The notes: a model not told the origin generated them from the letters alone. A stretch of 64,000 nt of DNA from Panonychus citri (GCF_014898815.1 NW_026515437.1:1-64000); one strand, 5' to 3'; positions 15,120 to 29,379 are shown, counted from the first letter of the stretch. A program made the numbers and translations.

Positions 15120-15345
15120 GGTCGAGTTACAAGACCTAGTGGGGGATCGCAAAGATTAGTAACTACTCAAAGGGAAATAAGATCAGTCCGGAAGCAGTGA
15201 ATTCAATGTGAAATGCAACAACTGATGGTCAAGTACACGGCGAATCGCTCGTGAAGTCGGCTTCAGTCATGTGTCAGCTCAGAGAATATTGAGAAGGAAC
15301 TTGAATTACAGGGAACAAAACAAGCTATTAAATTATTCAGGACAG
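15120..15345 (+). pseudogene. Tc1/mariner transposase DNA-binding domain remnant
   Basis: Two plus-strand fragments in different frames resemble the N-terminal bipartite DNA-binding region of Tc1/mariner transposases. The first (15120-15197) contains GRVTRP followed by GGSQRLVTTQREIRSVRK, matching the usual GRPR-like linker and the start of the second helix-turn-helix; it ends at a TGA. The second (about 15229-15345) contains TRRIAREVGFSHVSAQRILR then RNLNYR, matching the T.RRIARE.G.S..S..RILR pattern of the second helix-turn-helix. A frame change and a stop separate them. No catalytic DDE/DDD region is recognisable downstream. This is a dead copy. Family assignment is from remembered motifs; the subfamily is unknown. 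Confidence 0.65.
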
Positions 15346-16005
15346 TTAGATAAATGGCAAATAGTAATGTATTTACTTTAGGGATTTGTCCACCTCCGCG
15401 TTCTTGGTTCATTGTTCCTGGAGTTGATAGAAGTAATCCGATTAAAATTCATTTTTCACTTTTCTAGAACGAAAAAGTTTGTGTAAAACCAAGCACAACT
15501 ATTGAATAAGTCATAACGTTTGGGCACTGACACTTATTTGTGGAACTATCACGGTGTGACAGGATGATATCATGATAATCCTATGTTATAATTTAACTAT
15601 ATTCGCGCATATAAATAACATGTATATTCGACAAAAAGTACTTGTATCAAACAACGTAAATGTGCAATCTCAATTATTATCTAATCTCCCTCGAGAATAT
15701 AAAAAAATGAGCGAAAATAAAATGCAGGTACATATAAGAGGGTTATATGTGGCTAGGGTGTAGAACAGAGTTTATGGGAGAATTTGATAGGATTTCATTA
15801 AAAAATTATATATTGATCACTATGTACTAAAATAAGTTTATTAACTTTATTTTACGACATGAAAAAAGCTTAAGTTGTCAGATTTTGCAAATTGAGCCAG
15901 CAGACAGAAACAAAGAACCTAACAAAGTAAAAACTAATGAAGATTAAAACAGTATGGACAAAGTGAAAGTAAACAACGCTATTTATAAAATTATTAGAAA
16001 AATAA

Positions 16006-16298
16006 ACCAGTGTGGCCTGTGTCTAAAAAATTAAATCACATTTTATTTTATAATCTGTAGACGCCTAACCTAGTTAATATTTATAAAAATATTAGTAAAA
16101 TAACCAGTGTGGCCTGTGTCTAAAAAATTAAATCACATTTTATTTTATAATCTGTAGACGCCTAACCTAGTTAATATTTATAAAAATATTAGTAAAATAA
16201 ACCAGTGTGGCCTGTGTCTAAAAAATTAAATCACATTTTATTTTATAATCTGTAGACGCCTAACCTAGTTAATATTTATAAAAATATTAGTAAAATAA
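16006..16298. repeat. tandem array, three copies of a 97-98 bp unit
   Basis: Three almost identical head-to-tail units start with ACCAGTGTGGCCTGTGTCTA at 16006, 16103 and 16201, a spacing of 97 and 98 bp. A truncated partial unit precedes the first, and the start of a fourth (ACCACA) follows. Each unit ends in a nearly self-complementary AT-rich block (TAATATTTATAAAAATATTA). Near identity implies recent amplification or gene conversion. Diverged relatives sharing TGTGTCTAAAAA and CCTAACCT lie at 16483-16600 and at 32076-32273. Confidence 0.9.
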
Positions 16299-16482
16299 AC
16301 CACATTCAGATGACCTTGTTCTTTTGGTATGACAAACAAGTATCGCTCAAACTCATATCACTCAAGTCCTGTGCATCTTTAACTCTAGGGTGCTGAGAAA
16401 ATCGCAAAAAACATCGGTAAAATAGCTGATATCACTAAAGAGGCCAAACCTATCAAAATAGAATAAAAATATAAATTTTGCT

Positions 16483-16600
16483 CATCACAATGTGATCTGT
16501 GTCTGAAAAAAATTTATTTGTAATTTTTGATATGAAGAGGCCTAACCTATTGAATATTAATAGAAATAGAAATATAATTAATAATCATCACAATGTTGAT
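16483..16600. repeat. diverged copy of the 98-bp repeat family
   Basis: Contains ATGTGATCTGTGTCTGAAAA, then AGAGGCCTAACCT and an AT-rich tail with GAATATTAATAGAAAT. These occur in the same order as in the array just upstream but are clearly diverged. A second start (CACAATGTTGATCTGGACC) follows at about 16587. Confidence 0.6.
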
Positions 16601-18282
16601 CTGGACCTAAGCTATTGAGTCGTTGAGCCACATATTTACATTCTGAATCCTGGATTCCTAAAATGAAAAGCCCGCCAATTATAAAATTGAAATTCATCAT
16701 CAAGGTTACAGCAAGTGGCCAAGTTTCCGCTAGTGCAGAAAAAGAGAGAATTACGTAAAAATTTAGTTTGCTACAAGAAGATCACTGATTGATTTTAATC
16801 CTGGGATCCTATCTAACGGAATCGGTTAATTAATTTATCTAATCATTTTTACCCTGCTATTCGCAAACAGTTTATCGATAACAATGTATATGTAATAATA
16901 TATTTCTTTTTACACTTGATTAAATTAAATAAGCAACAGCTTAGGCTAAAAAATCAATCCACTACAGCCATTCCCCCTCTCCTTTTTCATACTCAACCCA
17001 CCCTCAAATAAATACGATATTCTATTATTATACATTGACAATGATTTCAAATGTGAACAAAACTCAATCACAATTATGCTTAAGTAACAGCTTTTGTCTG
17101 CTTAAGATCTTAATTTTCAACCTTTTATGTTATGGAATGTTCTAGTTTTTTTATTTTCTTTCGGTTATCACCCAATCAAATGAACCTTGTGAAAATGGGA
17201 AACGGAAATTATGATGAGGTTGCTGATGATTCTGTACTTTAAGTCTATTATTTATCCTATTCAATGAGTATTGTCATTGAAAAAATGTTTTTAATCAACA
17301 GTATACATGGAAATCCGAAAATCTTTTATCATGGCTTCAAATTTTTTGTCTTATACATTTTCTTTTTTTGCCTGCTAATGAGTAAAAGAAACAATTTCAA
17401 TAATTCATGAATCAGTGAAAATAACAAATGACCAAGAAAGTAGTTCCCAGTGGCTCGAGAATTCTGTGGGAGTGTTTATCAACGGTGGTAAGGTTAATAT
17501 AAAATAACTTCTCTGTAGCAAACAAAGGGAATGATATGTGTTCATTCATGAGTTTGTGAGTGAGAGTAATAATTATTAATAATATGATTTTCTGTTAATT
17601 TTCAATTTATAGTTCTCGTTGTTGAACAGGGTGGAAAGTATGAGGTTTGTTTAATCAATCATTATCAACTTGGAATCAGGGGGATGGAGTCTGTTAAAAA
17701 CAAGTCTCACATAATCATCATGATTATTATTAATATAATTTGAGCTGTTGCTCTTGGGTGATGATGAACAGTGGGTGGTTGTGGTGATGGTGGTAATTGA
17801 ATTTAATGGTAAGTTTAAAATGGTATAAATGAGCTGGTAAAGTCATTGGATGAGGATAAGAAAGATGATAAAGGGGGAAATACATGATTGAATCAGAAAA
17901 GTGACAAAAAGAAGAAGAGAAAAAGACGAGAGGAAGATGATCTTGATTGGGGATTATCCTTTTCTTTTTTCGCCCTCTTTCACCCATTGCAACCAGAGAG
18001 GGAAAGTGATGTTACAAGAAACCCTCACATTTCATCTTCTACTCCTTCTACTTCTTCTTCTTCATCATCCTCGCCATCTTTATCTTTATCCACCTCTGGA
18101 CAGTTTGACAAGTTTCTAGACAAAATGTTAATCTTGTAATCTCAGGGAATTGGAAACTAAGGTTTATCCAACTTGGAAAAGGCCAAATCTTTATATTGCC
18201 TGTTATCGGCTGAGCACATACACGCATATGATCAGTTTAGCCTCCCAACCTTCATCTTCTTTCACCTCCTCCCTTCCATCAT

Positions 18283-18301
18283 TCTCTCTCTCTCTCTCTC
18301 T
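18283..18301. repeat. (TC)n microsatellite
   Basis: Perfect CT/TC run of about 9-10 units. Confidence 0.85.
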
Positions 18302-18623
18302 TCCTTTCTTCCTGGTCGTGTGGTTAAATCATCTGAATGCATCAGTCCAATGAGTCTAAAACTTTCCATTGGGAATCAACAGGGAATCCTAGTTAGCAGT
18401 CGATATGACAGAAAAAGAAAGAGAAATATATTGAGGATGATGATTATGATGAAAAAGTTTAGCTTATTATCATCATTATGATTATTTAGCTTCTCTAGCT
18501 TTGGACTAACATTCACATTCAATTTCCCTGGCGGGTGACTAGTAGCAGTCTCGGTGTTGAGCTTGGACTTGACTATTTATACAACAAGTATGACAGAGAA
18601 AAAGGAGGATGATAACTCCCTCT

Positions 18624-18644
18624 CATCATCATCATCATCATCAT
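18624..18644. repeat. (CAT)7 microsatellite
   Basis: Seven perfect CAT units. Confidence 0.9.
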
Positions 18645-21414
18645 AATCAACATTATCCTTGGGAGTCCTTATTTAAATATTGAATTTGAATACAAACCCA
18701 TTTTAATAGATTGTAGTAGTTAAAGTAAATCAATTCCCACACCAATCAATGAGCCGCGAGCTTTAAATAATAATCAACAACAATCATCTTTTTGTGGTTA
18801 CAAGGCAACAGAACAAAAAAAAACAAAACGCCTCAGGTCATCAGACTAAATATTATCATTGATTAAATATGAATATGAATATCGACCCACCGGTGGGTAC
18901 ACACTTTCAAGTGTGATTAAATTGCATCACTTTGATCATTTAGGCTTAGTTTTAACTTGAGAATCAAATGAAAAGTATTAAAGATGAAGATGATTATGAT
19001 GATGATGATTAAAAAGATAAATAAATCATTGAGCTAACGTAATAGATGGTTACAATTGCGTGAAACTTTTGGGCGTGATTAGTGTGATGGTGGGGTGGAA
19101 ATGATGAAGATAATGATCAACTTTAATCAATAAGTTGCATCACTTAATCATCACCATCATTTATATTCATTATTTACATTTATTACAACTAAATCAAACA
19201 AATGATAATGATTAAGTTATCACAATTTACTATTTATCATATTGCTTATCAAACAATCAACTAAATAATTTTCAATTTGATTAGTTGAAACAGAGACTAA
19301 TTATTTTCACTAAGATTTTGTATTACAGAAATGAATTAAAAGTAATCATGTTAAGGTTTTTTTTCATCTTGATTTTCATTGAATATTAATTTGATTGAAT
19401 AAAACGATGATGATAATGGGTGAGTAGTGGTAAGTGTAATGTGATATATGTAATACAGAGCTCATCATGTTAATCACAATCAACTCTGGTGGGTTATCTG
19501 TCTCATGGATTTACATGAAATCTCATGAGAATCTATGAGAAGTATTAGTTTCTATAAGTATTTCCTATGTAGTATTATTATTAAATATTATCATCATTGT
19601 ACTTTGGGTTCATTGTAATGATAAGTTATCAGACACTTGGGTGAGCAGGTTTACATGGTGATGAAAATGATAATAATACAATGGTGATGAAGATGATGAC
19701 GAGTATCATGAATGAATTGTATTATCATTATCACCATAGAGGGATAAATATGTAAATCGTATTGAAGTTTCCCACTCATTATCATTACAAGATTATTAGT
19801 AAACTATTATTTATCAATGGAAATTGTTTTGTTGGTTCATGATTAACATCAAAATTGTCCTTTGAAAATATTGATAATGATTATAAACTGATTTTCTTTT
19901 ATTCTTATTATTAGAACTCGAAAATTTGAATATTCGATTAGAAGGAAATGAAGAGAGAGAAAAAAACAAATAAAAGTCTTTTTTTCTCTTTCAATTCAAT
20001 GATCACTATTTGTTTACAATGTTGATGACATTTACTTTTTCTGTGTTGTTGATCTGTTGTTGACTTTGTTAAGAGTTGATTGCAAACTCCTTTGTGACAA
20101 TTTTTAATTAACCTCCACACTAATGAGCTACTCTCAGATAGTTGCATTGTAATGATCACAATTAAGCTTAATCATCAACTTTTATCCACCTTTTCCGTAA
20201 GGGGATGTTTTAATGTACTATTATCATTAGTTATATACAAATTCTAGCTTACAAAAAAAAGAATCCACTTCTCATAAGGAACCATTGATTTCCTTTGGAG
20301 GAAAAAAAACAAAAAGTTGAATGAATTTTTTTTCTCCAACTTCATCAAGATTTTCAGCTCATCATCATCATTAGCAGATTCAGGATAATCTGAATCAACT
20401 CTAAGGTGGGACAAGGTCAACAACATTGAAATAATTAGTGTCTATGAAGGTAAAAGTGTAAGCCTTGATTCACACCCCATAATTTTCCGTTGAATTAACA
20501 ATTTAATTCATATCACGTTGATTAGTAGGAGTGTGAAATTGTGACTCAAGTGATTTAATAGATTGATTAACATTCAGTTGGCTATAAAGGTTACTTGAAT
20601 ATCCTACCATGATCATCGTTTACCTCTCTGAATGTCAATTATTATTCATATTTGAACTTTGGTTACATCTCAATTTAGTTAATTGTCCAATCTCATATTT
20701 AAATCATTACAATGTAACATCATTAACAACAATGGCAACACAAGCTTGATAATCATGTTAATTAGTTAATCAATTGTTATCACATGTATGTTACAATGAA
20801 CGATGAAAATAATTAATATTTTAAATAATATCCATCTAATTATTGAGTATATTTTGTTGTTATTAAAGATTATCCTTAATTGTTGACGAGCTAAACTGTA
20901 ATCATAGAAATTTATGATTCTAATTGTTTTCTCATATTTCATTGTACACTTGGCCAATTAATTAATCATAAACTTTAATCCTTATCATCTAATTTATAAT
21001 TAACTTTTCTTTGTCTTAACAAGCACAATTGATCAACGAATATGATAAATTATCAAAACTTTTAAGCTTAATGAATTCATGATAGATAATATTTTTTTGC
21101 TCGATAAAAATCAAAATTCAATCAATGGAACCTTTTATATTTTCAATAAAAAGATAGAAAAAGTTATTACTTTATTAACTGTGTTTCTTTTATTTACTTT
21201 ACCCATCTCAATGCCCTCAGGCAAATTGTAAACCTGTATGATTATGAAATCCAACTCGAACCTTTCAATATCAAACCAATATTAACCATGAGCATGATGA
21301 CTAACACCTCGTACACAATTGATTTATCTTCTGATATTTATTGTATTTCAAATTCAAATTGTCCATTTTAATCATAATCTTTTATCCCCTTAGCATCCTC
21401 ATCATTTTTACATT

Positions 21415-21416
<2 letters not shown>

Positions 21417-21477
<61 letters not shown>
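21417..21477. repeat. long (TC)n microsatellite
   Basis: About 30 perfect TC units, the second longest dinucleotide run in the window. Pure tracts of this length are usually polymorphic. In arthropods GA/CT tracts can bind GAGA-type factors, but nothing here shows a regulatory role. Confidence 0.95.
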
Positions 21478-21480
<3 letters not shown>

Positions 21481-22704
21481 ATATCTATCAGGCAATATAA
21501 AGATATTAAAATCCAAGGCAAGGAAAACCATGAGCCCCACCCACATGTGTCAGAAAATTAAATTGAATATAAGATAAATTTAAAATGATGAAGAAACAAA
21601 AACATCTCGAATGTTACAACATCAGAATCAATCATCATCCCTCTCCTCCCATTCCCACTCTGTAATCCTCATCTTACACCTCTCATCCTCCCACAATCTA
21701 AATCATAATCACCATCATCATAAGTGATAAAATTTCATATCTTTTAATGTTTACATTTCAAGTCATTATAATCATCTGTAACAATAACATAAGAAGATGA
21801 TTATGATGAAGATGCTGATGATACAATTGATGAGACATAACAATGTGATACAATGTACACAATGTAATAATATATTAATAAATTGTTGTCTATTTGATTT
21901 GGTGACATTTATTATCATTATCATTGATCAGAATCAAATTTCAATGATTGAATCAACAACAGAGTAACAATCAAATTTAATAGTTTCAATTTGAAATCTA
22001 ATATTTATCTAATGATTAACTGATGATGATTAACTAAAATTATCTACCATGTAAGGTTAATCTTTGTAACAATTCATATATAAATTTTAATCGGTTAATT
22101 GTGTCAACTGATATCCAATGTTGATTAGATTGTTAATCGTTAATTTTTTTAGTCGACTGTCTTTTTTTCCTCATTGTAAATGCTTGATTTTTATCAAATC
22201 TCTGAATGGGATTATATGGATATTGGTATTTGACTGTTGATTGTTGTTGATTAATTTTAATTGGATTTGAAAATTTTGATTTTATCGTTTTTTTTAATGT
22301 CTCTCTCAATGAGATTTTGATGAAGATAAAATTGTCAAGAGGGCAACAATGTTTTTCTTTGACACATTCAGCACGTAACACGTACCAGCACAAGGACAAT
22401 TGAATTAAAAGGTATTGAGGATGTGAAAGGAGGGAAAGATAAAGATGACGAAGATAAACAGTAGATGATGCGTGAAGATGAAAATAAAAGTTCTAATCAA
22501 TTTTTTCTTCTCTTCCATTCTTATTAGTCATCCAGCTGAAACAACATTTAAAAGTGACCTTTACAATAGGTCTTTTTTCTCGAATCAATTGTTGTTTGTC
22601 ATTCCTTATCATCCTTATATCATTATCGAAAGACACACTTTCGATTATCATCATCAGCTGAGTGAAAGTTTTGTCACATCTTTTTAACATCTTCCTTTTT
22701 GCAG

Positions 22705-22729
22705 TCTCTCTCTCTCTCTCTCTCTCTCT
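22705..22729. repeat. (TC)n microsatellite
   Basis: Perfect TC run of about 12 units. Confidence 0.9.
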
Positions 22730-25700
22730 TTGAAAATTCTCATTAATGGAAATGCCTTCGATGGTTTTGATTAATTGAGCAAACAGATTTTTCTCTTTTA
22801 CTATTACTATTTTCGAAATTGAATCGAATCGTAAACAAGGTTGCGAAACAAAAATTGTCGAAAATTCTGTTTACTCCCACAATTGCAGTTCCAAGCATTT
22901 TCTTTCCTTTTCCTCTTTTTATCTTCCTCTTCTTCTTCTTCTTGCTAATATCGAGTCATCTCATTGATTGATTAATACATAAATCACCTAAAAATCTGCA
23001 TCCAAATCAATGTCAATCTTCCTCTTCCACCCCACCCACTTTTCCATCCTCATCTTTGTGATTCACTTTCTCTTTTCATCCTCATCTTTTTAAAGTTCAT
23101 TTCCTGTTACCATATGATTTCACATTTACCATACTTTTCAATACATTGTTATAACTTTTTCCTCAAATTAACTTAATCAGCATAATAATCAAATTTAATT
23201 GCAAACCCTTGATTACAATGGGCCTGATTAAACAACTTTCCTTTTTAAAATTGCATTAAAAGTTAATTGTTTACAATTTAATAGTAAATTAGACAGGAAT
23301 GATTAAAATTCATTCCATGATAAGGTCACAATTCACCAATTAAATTTCATGATCCATTTATCTTAACCTTTAAATGTGATCAAGATGAGAATTGAAATGA
23401 ATCAACTTAATCGCCACAGTTAAATTATAATAAATGTCTTTCTATTTAAAATTCATATCACAATTAATATTTAAATTGTTCAATTAAATCATTTGCTTCA
23501 ACACCTTGTGTGTTATTTCATTTATATGAATTCAATGGCCATTTTCTTGACAGATTTAATTGTTAAGATTACTGTTAATCATGATCAATGAACAATATAT
23601 ACAGAAACTTAATCTAAAACTCCTAATCCCTTACATGAGACACTTAACTGTTTGAATTGTGATTTTTATTGATCACCAACTGTAACTAAATTGTAACAAT
23701 TTGAAAATCAATTGAGATTAACATGGACCGTTAGTTGTTAAATTTATTTGCCCATGTAAAACTTATGAATGATAATAAATAAATTGTTACAATTGTTAAT
23801 CATTAACAATATTGAAAAAAAAGACTCTAGGACTTGATCATATGGATCATTGATTTTTGATTGTTGATTATGTTAATCATTTATTTTTACCATTGGTGAT
23901 AATAATAAATAGTCAATGGTGTTTAAAAATAACAGATTAGTCAAACAAATGTAATTGTAAATTGTGTCCCTTTGATTTGATTGTGAAAGTTAAATACATA
24001 ATAGTATTTATATGAACGTAATGATTAGTGGGTAACAATTAAAGCAAATTGTTTCATTACAATTTATTTGACTTGTGAGGTTAAATGTAAATTGTATCAC
24101 AGATTAATAGGCTTGACGGTGATTTAAGTTAAACAATTTGATTTGATTGTTGACTAAAAGTAATCATATTGAGGAAACTTGAAATTTGCATGAGGATAAC
24201 ATTTGGTGTGGTGGAAAATGGAAACTGGGATGATATGAATATGAGGGCGAAAGATTTTGCATTTCAATGAGATGCTGATATCACCCATTGGATTCGGGGT
24301 GTTGAGCTTCATGTTTGGAAGGCCATTCCAATATCGATTATGTTCAAGTGCCTTTTCCGAAATATGTCTCATCATTCAATCAGTGCTGATGATGATGAGC
24401 ATGATTATCCTAGAGGATGATGACTCACTTGATAAGCTTGTTTAGATAACGGTTTATCAGGATGATGAGGATGACAATGAATTTATATTACTTTAAACAG
24501 GGGGACAAAAATTGCCTCTCAAATTGATAACAATTTACATCAATTGATTACTATTCATATTCAAATTTTGACGATTGATATTATCAAAAATTGAACATTA
24601 AATTATCCTCGAACATGAAAAATGACTCAAACTTTCAGAACTTTCGATAAATTTACTTTTTAACTCCTAAAGTTACAATGTAACTTTATGAACATTCACC
24701 ATGATGACACATTGGACTCAAATTGTTTCGTTTCTTTTTTATGGAGAAAAAAAAATTTCATTCTCTCTTCATTTTCCATACAATAATAAGACTTTCGAGT
24801 AATTTATTTTTCTCAATTTACCATTACACATAATTCACGTAATTTTGATCGTTTACCGTTATAAAGAATAACCTTGAAATGTTATCAACTTGATAATCTG
24901 ATTATCGATATGAAACAATATCAGCGATAAGTTTTACTTCTGATATTTTCGTTTTAACCCTTGAAAAAAATATTACCCACTCCAACCTTGGTACTCCCAC
25001 TCTACCCTCTCAGATATTGTTTATTATTATTACACTTACCACACCTCATAAAGTGTATCCAATTGACTGAACTGTGATTATTATGAAACACCAATGTTGA
25101 TAATAACAATACATAACATCAAGATGAAGATAGGAATAGAAAAAAAGAAATCAAAATCAAAGAAATCGTAAAAAAAATTTCGACATTATTATTATATGGA
25201 TATTATCAGAATTGTTACTTTCACAATAAAGGAAACTGATCTTATACTTCAACCTATCAAATTTGAACAAAAGGAAAACATTTCACGAACCAATTACTCA
25301 TGATACTAATTCCATGATAATGGGAACTCATGGAAATCTTTATCCTTACCATTATTGTTATCGAAATGTCCAAGGTAATTGGTCCATAATTTTAGAGCCC
25401 ATGATAGAAAAAAACAACAAAAATGTTCCCTAACCAGTGAATATAATCATTTGTTTTTCCTTTCAAAGCTAAAATCTAAATTCTGTTTCTCGGCCTTGCA
25501 AGAGAAATAAGAGATTAATAAATATTTCCATGAAAAGGAAAATGAGATAACAATGAACATGGAACAAAAAAGAGAACCCAGAAAAACAATAAAACCTTTT
25601 TTTGTTCAATTCTCTTTTCGTCTCTTCCTCTTTTCCTTTCCTGTGTAAATTATAAAATAATAGCATCTTCCAGAATTCACCATCACCATGGTAATATTAT

Positions 25701-28700
25701 CTATCCAACAATATGCATACAAAATTCATAATAACTTGGATCCATTTGCATTTTTACAATTTTCAGGGTAATATCTGTAAATTCAGTTCTCATCAGGCCT
25801 CATCCTTTTCAGATTAATCGTAATGGGTTGTTATTATTATCATGTTGTATATATACTGTATGGTAAATGTGATCACTAAATGATGTTGTAAATCTTGAAT
25901 TTAAGATGAACTTTTTTTTCTTGCCTCTTCTCATGAACTTGTATTATAATCTTAACTCTGAAGGTTTTACCATGAAAAAGGTTAAATTATTATCTTGCAT
26001 GGGTAAAGTTTTTCCATGTTGTTTATCTGATGAAATGTGTTACTCATGGAAAACCTCATGATAATGACAACCCATAACAACCACAATAACATACTGAGTG
26101 TGTAATAAGATTGTTCCTGATGAGTTTGAGCTTTTTTCTTTCCCCTCTTTTTTTATCGACTTGTTGTTGTTGTTGTTTTCTTATTAAAAAGAGTTCGAGG
26201 TTGAGTTCAAGTTCGTAAACCTGAAATCTGTCAAAGGGAAACTTTTGTGAAGAAACTTGGAGAGTTGGATAGATGAAAAAACTCTTGTATGGTGTTGATG
26301 GTAATTTGAGTTAACAGGGGATGGATGAAGGTGAAGTGGGTGTGGGAGGATGGAGAGTGTGTTAGGTTAGTGTGATAGTTTTGTCGTTTTCTTGATTCTC
26401 TCCCTCTTTCTTTTCTTACATGGTGGGTATTCAAGGAAAAAGGGATAACTTGAAAAGTATCAGAACTTTGATTATGTCAAGAACAGAGAAAGAAAAGAAA
26501 GTGAACAAGAAAACTGTTCTTTTAAAAGTTCTGAAGATAAGGAGGAGGATAAAGTTCTCATGATGATGATGATGATTAGTCAAAAGTCGGAAGCAGAGAA
26601 AAAAAACTCTCCATGTGAATATGAGATTCTCTGAACTAACATGATGAACATCAGCTAATGAGATGCCCAATTAAAGGGTGGGAAACTTGAGTAATCATTG
26701 ATAAACCTGATCACGAACAGTTAAGAATCAACAACAATTCATGATGAAGAGGAGGAGAACAAAAAAAATCTAATCCAACAATTTTTATCCTGTTTAATTA
26801 CTGTTACCATGAAAAAAAGACCCTGAATGAAAATAATGAACCAGAATTTGGAATGACAAAGAGAGTGGAAATTATTTCAAATCCATATTAATTCTGCCAT
26901 CAAATTGTGTGATGAAGGTAAAACAATTAAGATGAGTTGTCAGCCTAAATTGTCATTAAGATTTTGTTCCAATCGATTTTTTCATTTCTCATGAAGTTCA
27001 AGAAAACAAAAAAATTCGGCCCATTTCCATGTATTCCAAGTTGAAATTATTTCCTAACCATTGGAAACTTGATTGATATTAAATTATATCATGATGATGA
27101 TGATAACAATTGGAATTAGTTAGATAATGAGGTTTCTCACGAGATCGACATGAAATATACAGGGTGAACAAGAATATAATGGTTATATCTGAGAGAAGTA
27201 GAAAGGGAGAAAAAATTATTCGAAAAAAAAGTTCTATGCTCGATAATTTATTTCCATTTGTTATTATTGTTTCAGTGGAACCTTTAATTACGCTAAATGA
27301 TGCGATTAATAGTTAAATAAATTGCATCCAATTTTTTTCTTGCTTCTTTTCTCATACTGATTATCATCGTAATCAGTATGATCACCATGGAAAAGTTCAG
27401 TTCAAGGTGCAAGAGAGATAATAATAATCATAACACCCCCACTCTCGATTAGATGCTATCACTCTCTCTCTCTCACTCACTCACTCTTAAGAATCTATGG
27501 TTTGATCATTATCGTAGGAATGTACAGGGGACATGTTATATTTGTTTGGAATTTCCTCTCTTTCTCTCATTGTAGTTTTTTTGTTCGAATTCTAAATTCT
27601 AAATTAATTTGGTTTGTTAATGGTGTGATAAAATTACCATTCATGGTGATGATTATCATGGTGCGTTATCAGTTCTGACTGAGTTGATGCTTATTGGAAT
27701 CATGTCAAGTTGATCTAATATATTGATACAATTGTTGGTTGTCAGACTTAAAGATAATCATCTGAGTAACGATTTGAATTGATTTCTCGAGTTCTGTTCA
27801 AGTTCGAAGTTTTTTTTTGTTGATTCTGCTTTTAAGAGACTGGAGATCTATTTTTTCTTTTTCTTCTTTGTTTTTTATCTCCATGATTAACTTTTGATTC
27901 TCTTCTCGATAATTATCCAAATCCCTTTGTTGCTTATTGTCAGAGTTTTATCATGATTTCAGGTTGAAAAGATCCATTTTCATGAATCATTTAGTTGATT
28001 TCATATTAGATTCCTTTACCATGATAATAATAATGCCTTTTTCCAGCTTCATGTTAGATGAGTTGAGATAATTTAACTTCTGATTAGGGTCCAAATGTTG
28101 ATATTTTTCGAGAGATCTGAGGATATAAATTCTGAACAGAATGTGGAGATAAAAAGTTTCGAAAGGCTCATTTGTCTCTAGAGTTTTCATTCAACCGAAA
28201 TAATTAGCGATTTTATCATCAAGTTTTATTTATACCTTGATCATGATCTACATTAATTCAGTTCATTTGATAATCAACAATTGAAATAAGATTGAAAAGT
28301 TTATCGCGACCTAAACGCCATCTATCATCTCATTAGAGTATAACAATGAAATTATTTTCTAATATTGTTAAATTTAATCAATAAAAGTATTTTCATCTAA
28401 ATTATAAACAGTAATTTACTAATTACCAACTACTCTACAACCCATTAATTGAGCTGTTAGTTGATTGTTGATGTTATTTGTGTCCCTGACAATCAATTGA
28501 CTCGGTTTTGTTGTTATCAAATTAATTCTGTTTTCATATCATGATAATGAGTCGATGCTGAAACACAGCTAATTGTTTGCCATAATTTAGTTGCAACTTT
28601 TTTAATTGTTTTGAAAAAAATGATGTCCATACCTTGGCCTTTTATCTTTTACTAATTATGTTATTAAATTGTTGAATATTTTTTTTTCATAATCTCATGA

Positions 28701-29066
28701 ATAATCAATAAGGACTAACAATCAACGAGAACAATTGCCCATATGATATGAATACTAATTAACTTTTACAAAATTTACTAATAATTTTCAATCATATTAT
28801 GATTAACGCATCAAACTAAATATATATATAATTAACTGGTCATTTAATTGCTGGTTTAAATTAAACAATCAACAAACTCAATTAGATTTGGTTGTTTTTT
28901 ACAAATGAAACAAACAGTAACAGAAATCAAATTAAGTTAAATTATCTCACCAAAATTTAATAATTAGAAAAGTTAGCGATACCATAGATTTTATGGCTAA
29001 TCAATATTGATCATTACTAAATCGTTCAACTAATTAGAGTGTCTAACCTAATTTACAATCTAAAAC

Positions 29067-29138
29067 AGTAGTTAATATTAGTCTTGTTCTGGGACAAACT
29101 GTCCACTCTAGGACAGACACTCTGGAACAAAGTTTCCG
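29067..29138 (+). repeat. left terminal inverted repeat of the 6.2 kb element
   Basis: Pairs with 35228-35299. Both read inward from AGTAGTTAATATTA, with scattered mismatches and one small indel (GGGACAAACTGTCC against GTGACAACTGTCC). Similarity fades after GTTTC. Confidence 0.8.
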
Positions 29139-29379
29139 TTCTAAGCCAAAGTTTCAGTAAATGAATAAATGATATTTTCTAACGAACGCCAACATTCGGT
29201 ACCGTATTTGGAATATTTTAGGGTCAAATTTTCGGTGGCAAATTTAAATTTCGTAAAATAAGTATAAAAGACGATGATCCTCATGAAACATAACATGATT
29301 TTACGAATCTCCATTTTCATAATTATAACAGTCATTTTACTATTAATATTCCATACAATATTTTTTGATAATATTAAAT

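Larger units (their letters stand above)
13200..17200. other. region of degraded transposon-derived DNA
   Basis: The composition changes here: trinucleotide runs become sparse and sequence complexity rises. Besides the Tc1/mariner remnant and the 98-bp array listed separately, there is a frame without an ATG on minus (about 14074-14234) encoding a polar, Asn/Lys/Arg-rich peptide that I do not recognise. There is also a small imperfect inverted repeat around TTTATGCCACT (about 14598-14615 against 14755-14772). The overlapping plus-strand frames at 13239-13633 have no recognisable domain. I read the whole block as accumulated insertion debris. Confidence 0.5.
17200..29066. other. gene-free AT-rich low-complexity DNA
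   Basis: I see no exon that I can support. Open frames at 17730-18480 overlap in several frames and are rich in Ser, Lys and His from microsatellites. One stretch at about 24180-24375 is more complex and slightly richer in G+C, with open frames on both strands, but I recognise no domain and it lacks clear splice sites. The rest is ATG/ATC, CT and homopolymer rich. Confidence 0.65.

Noticed and set aside
17888..18481. Overlapping plus-strand ORFs rich in Lys, Ser and Phe
   Set aside because: Several frames are open at once because of TTC/TCA and CT runs, which is typical of low complexity rather than coding.
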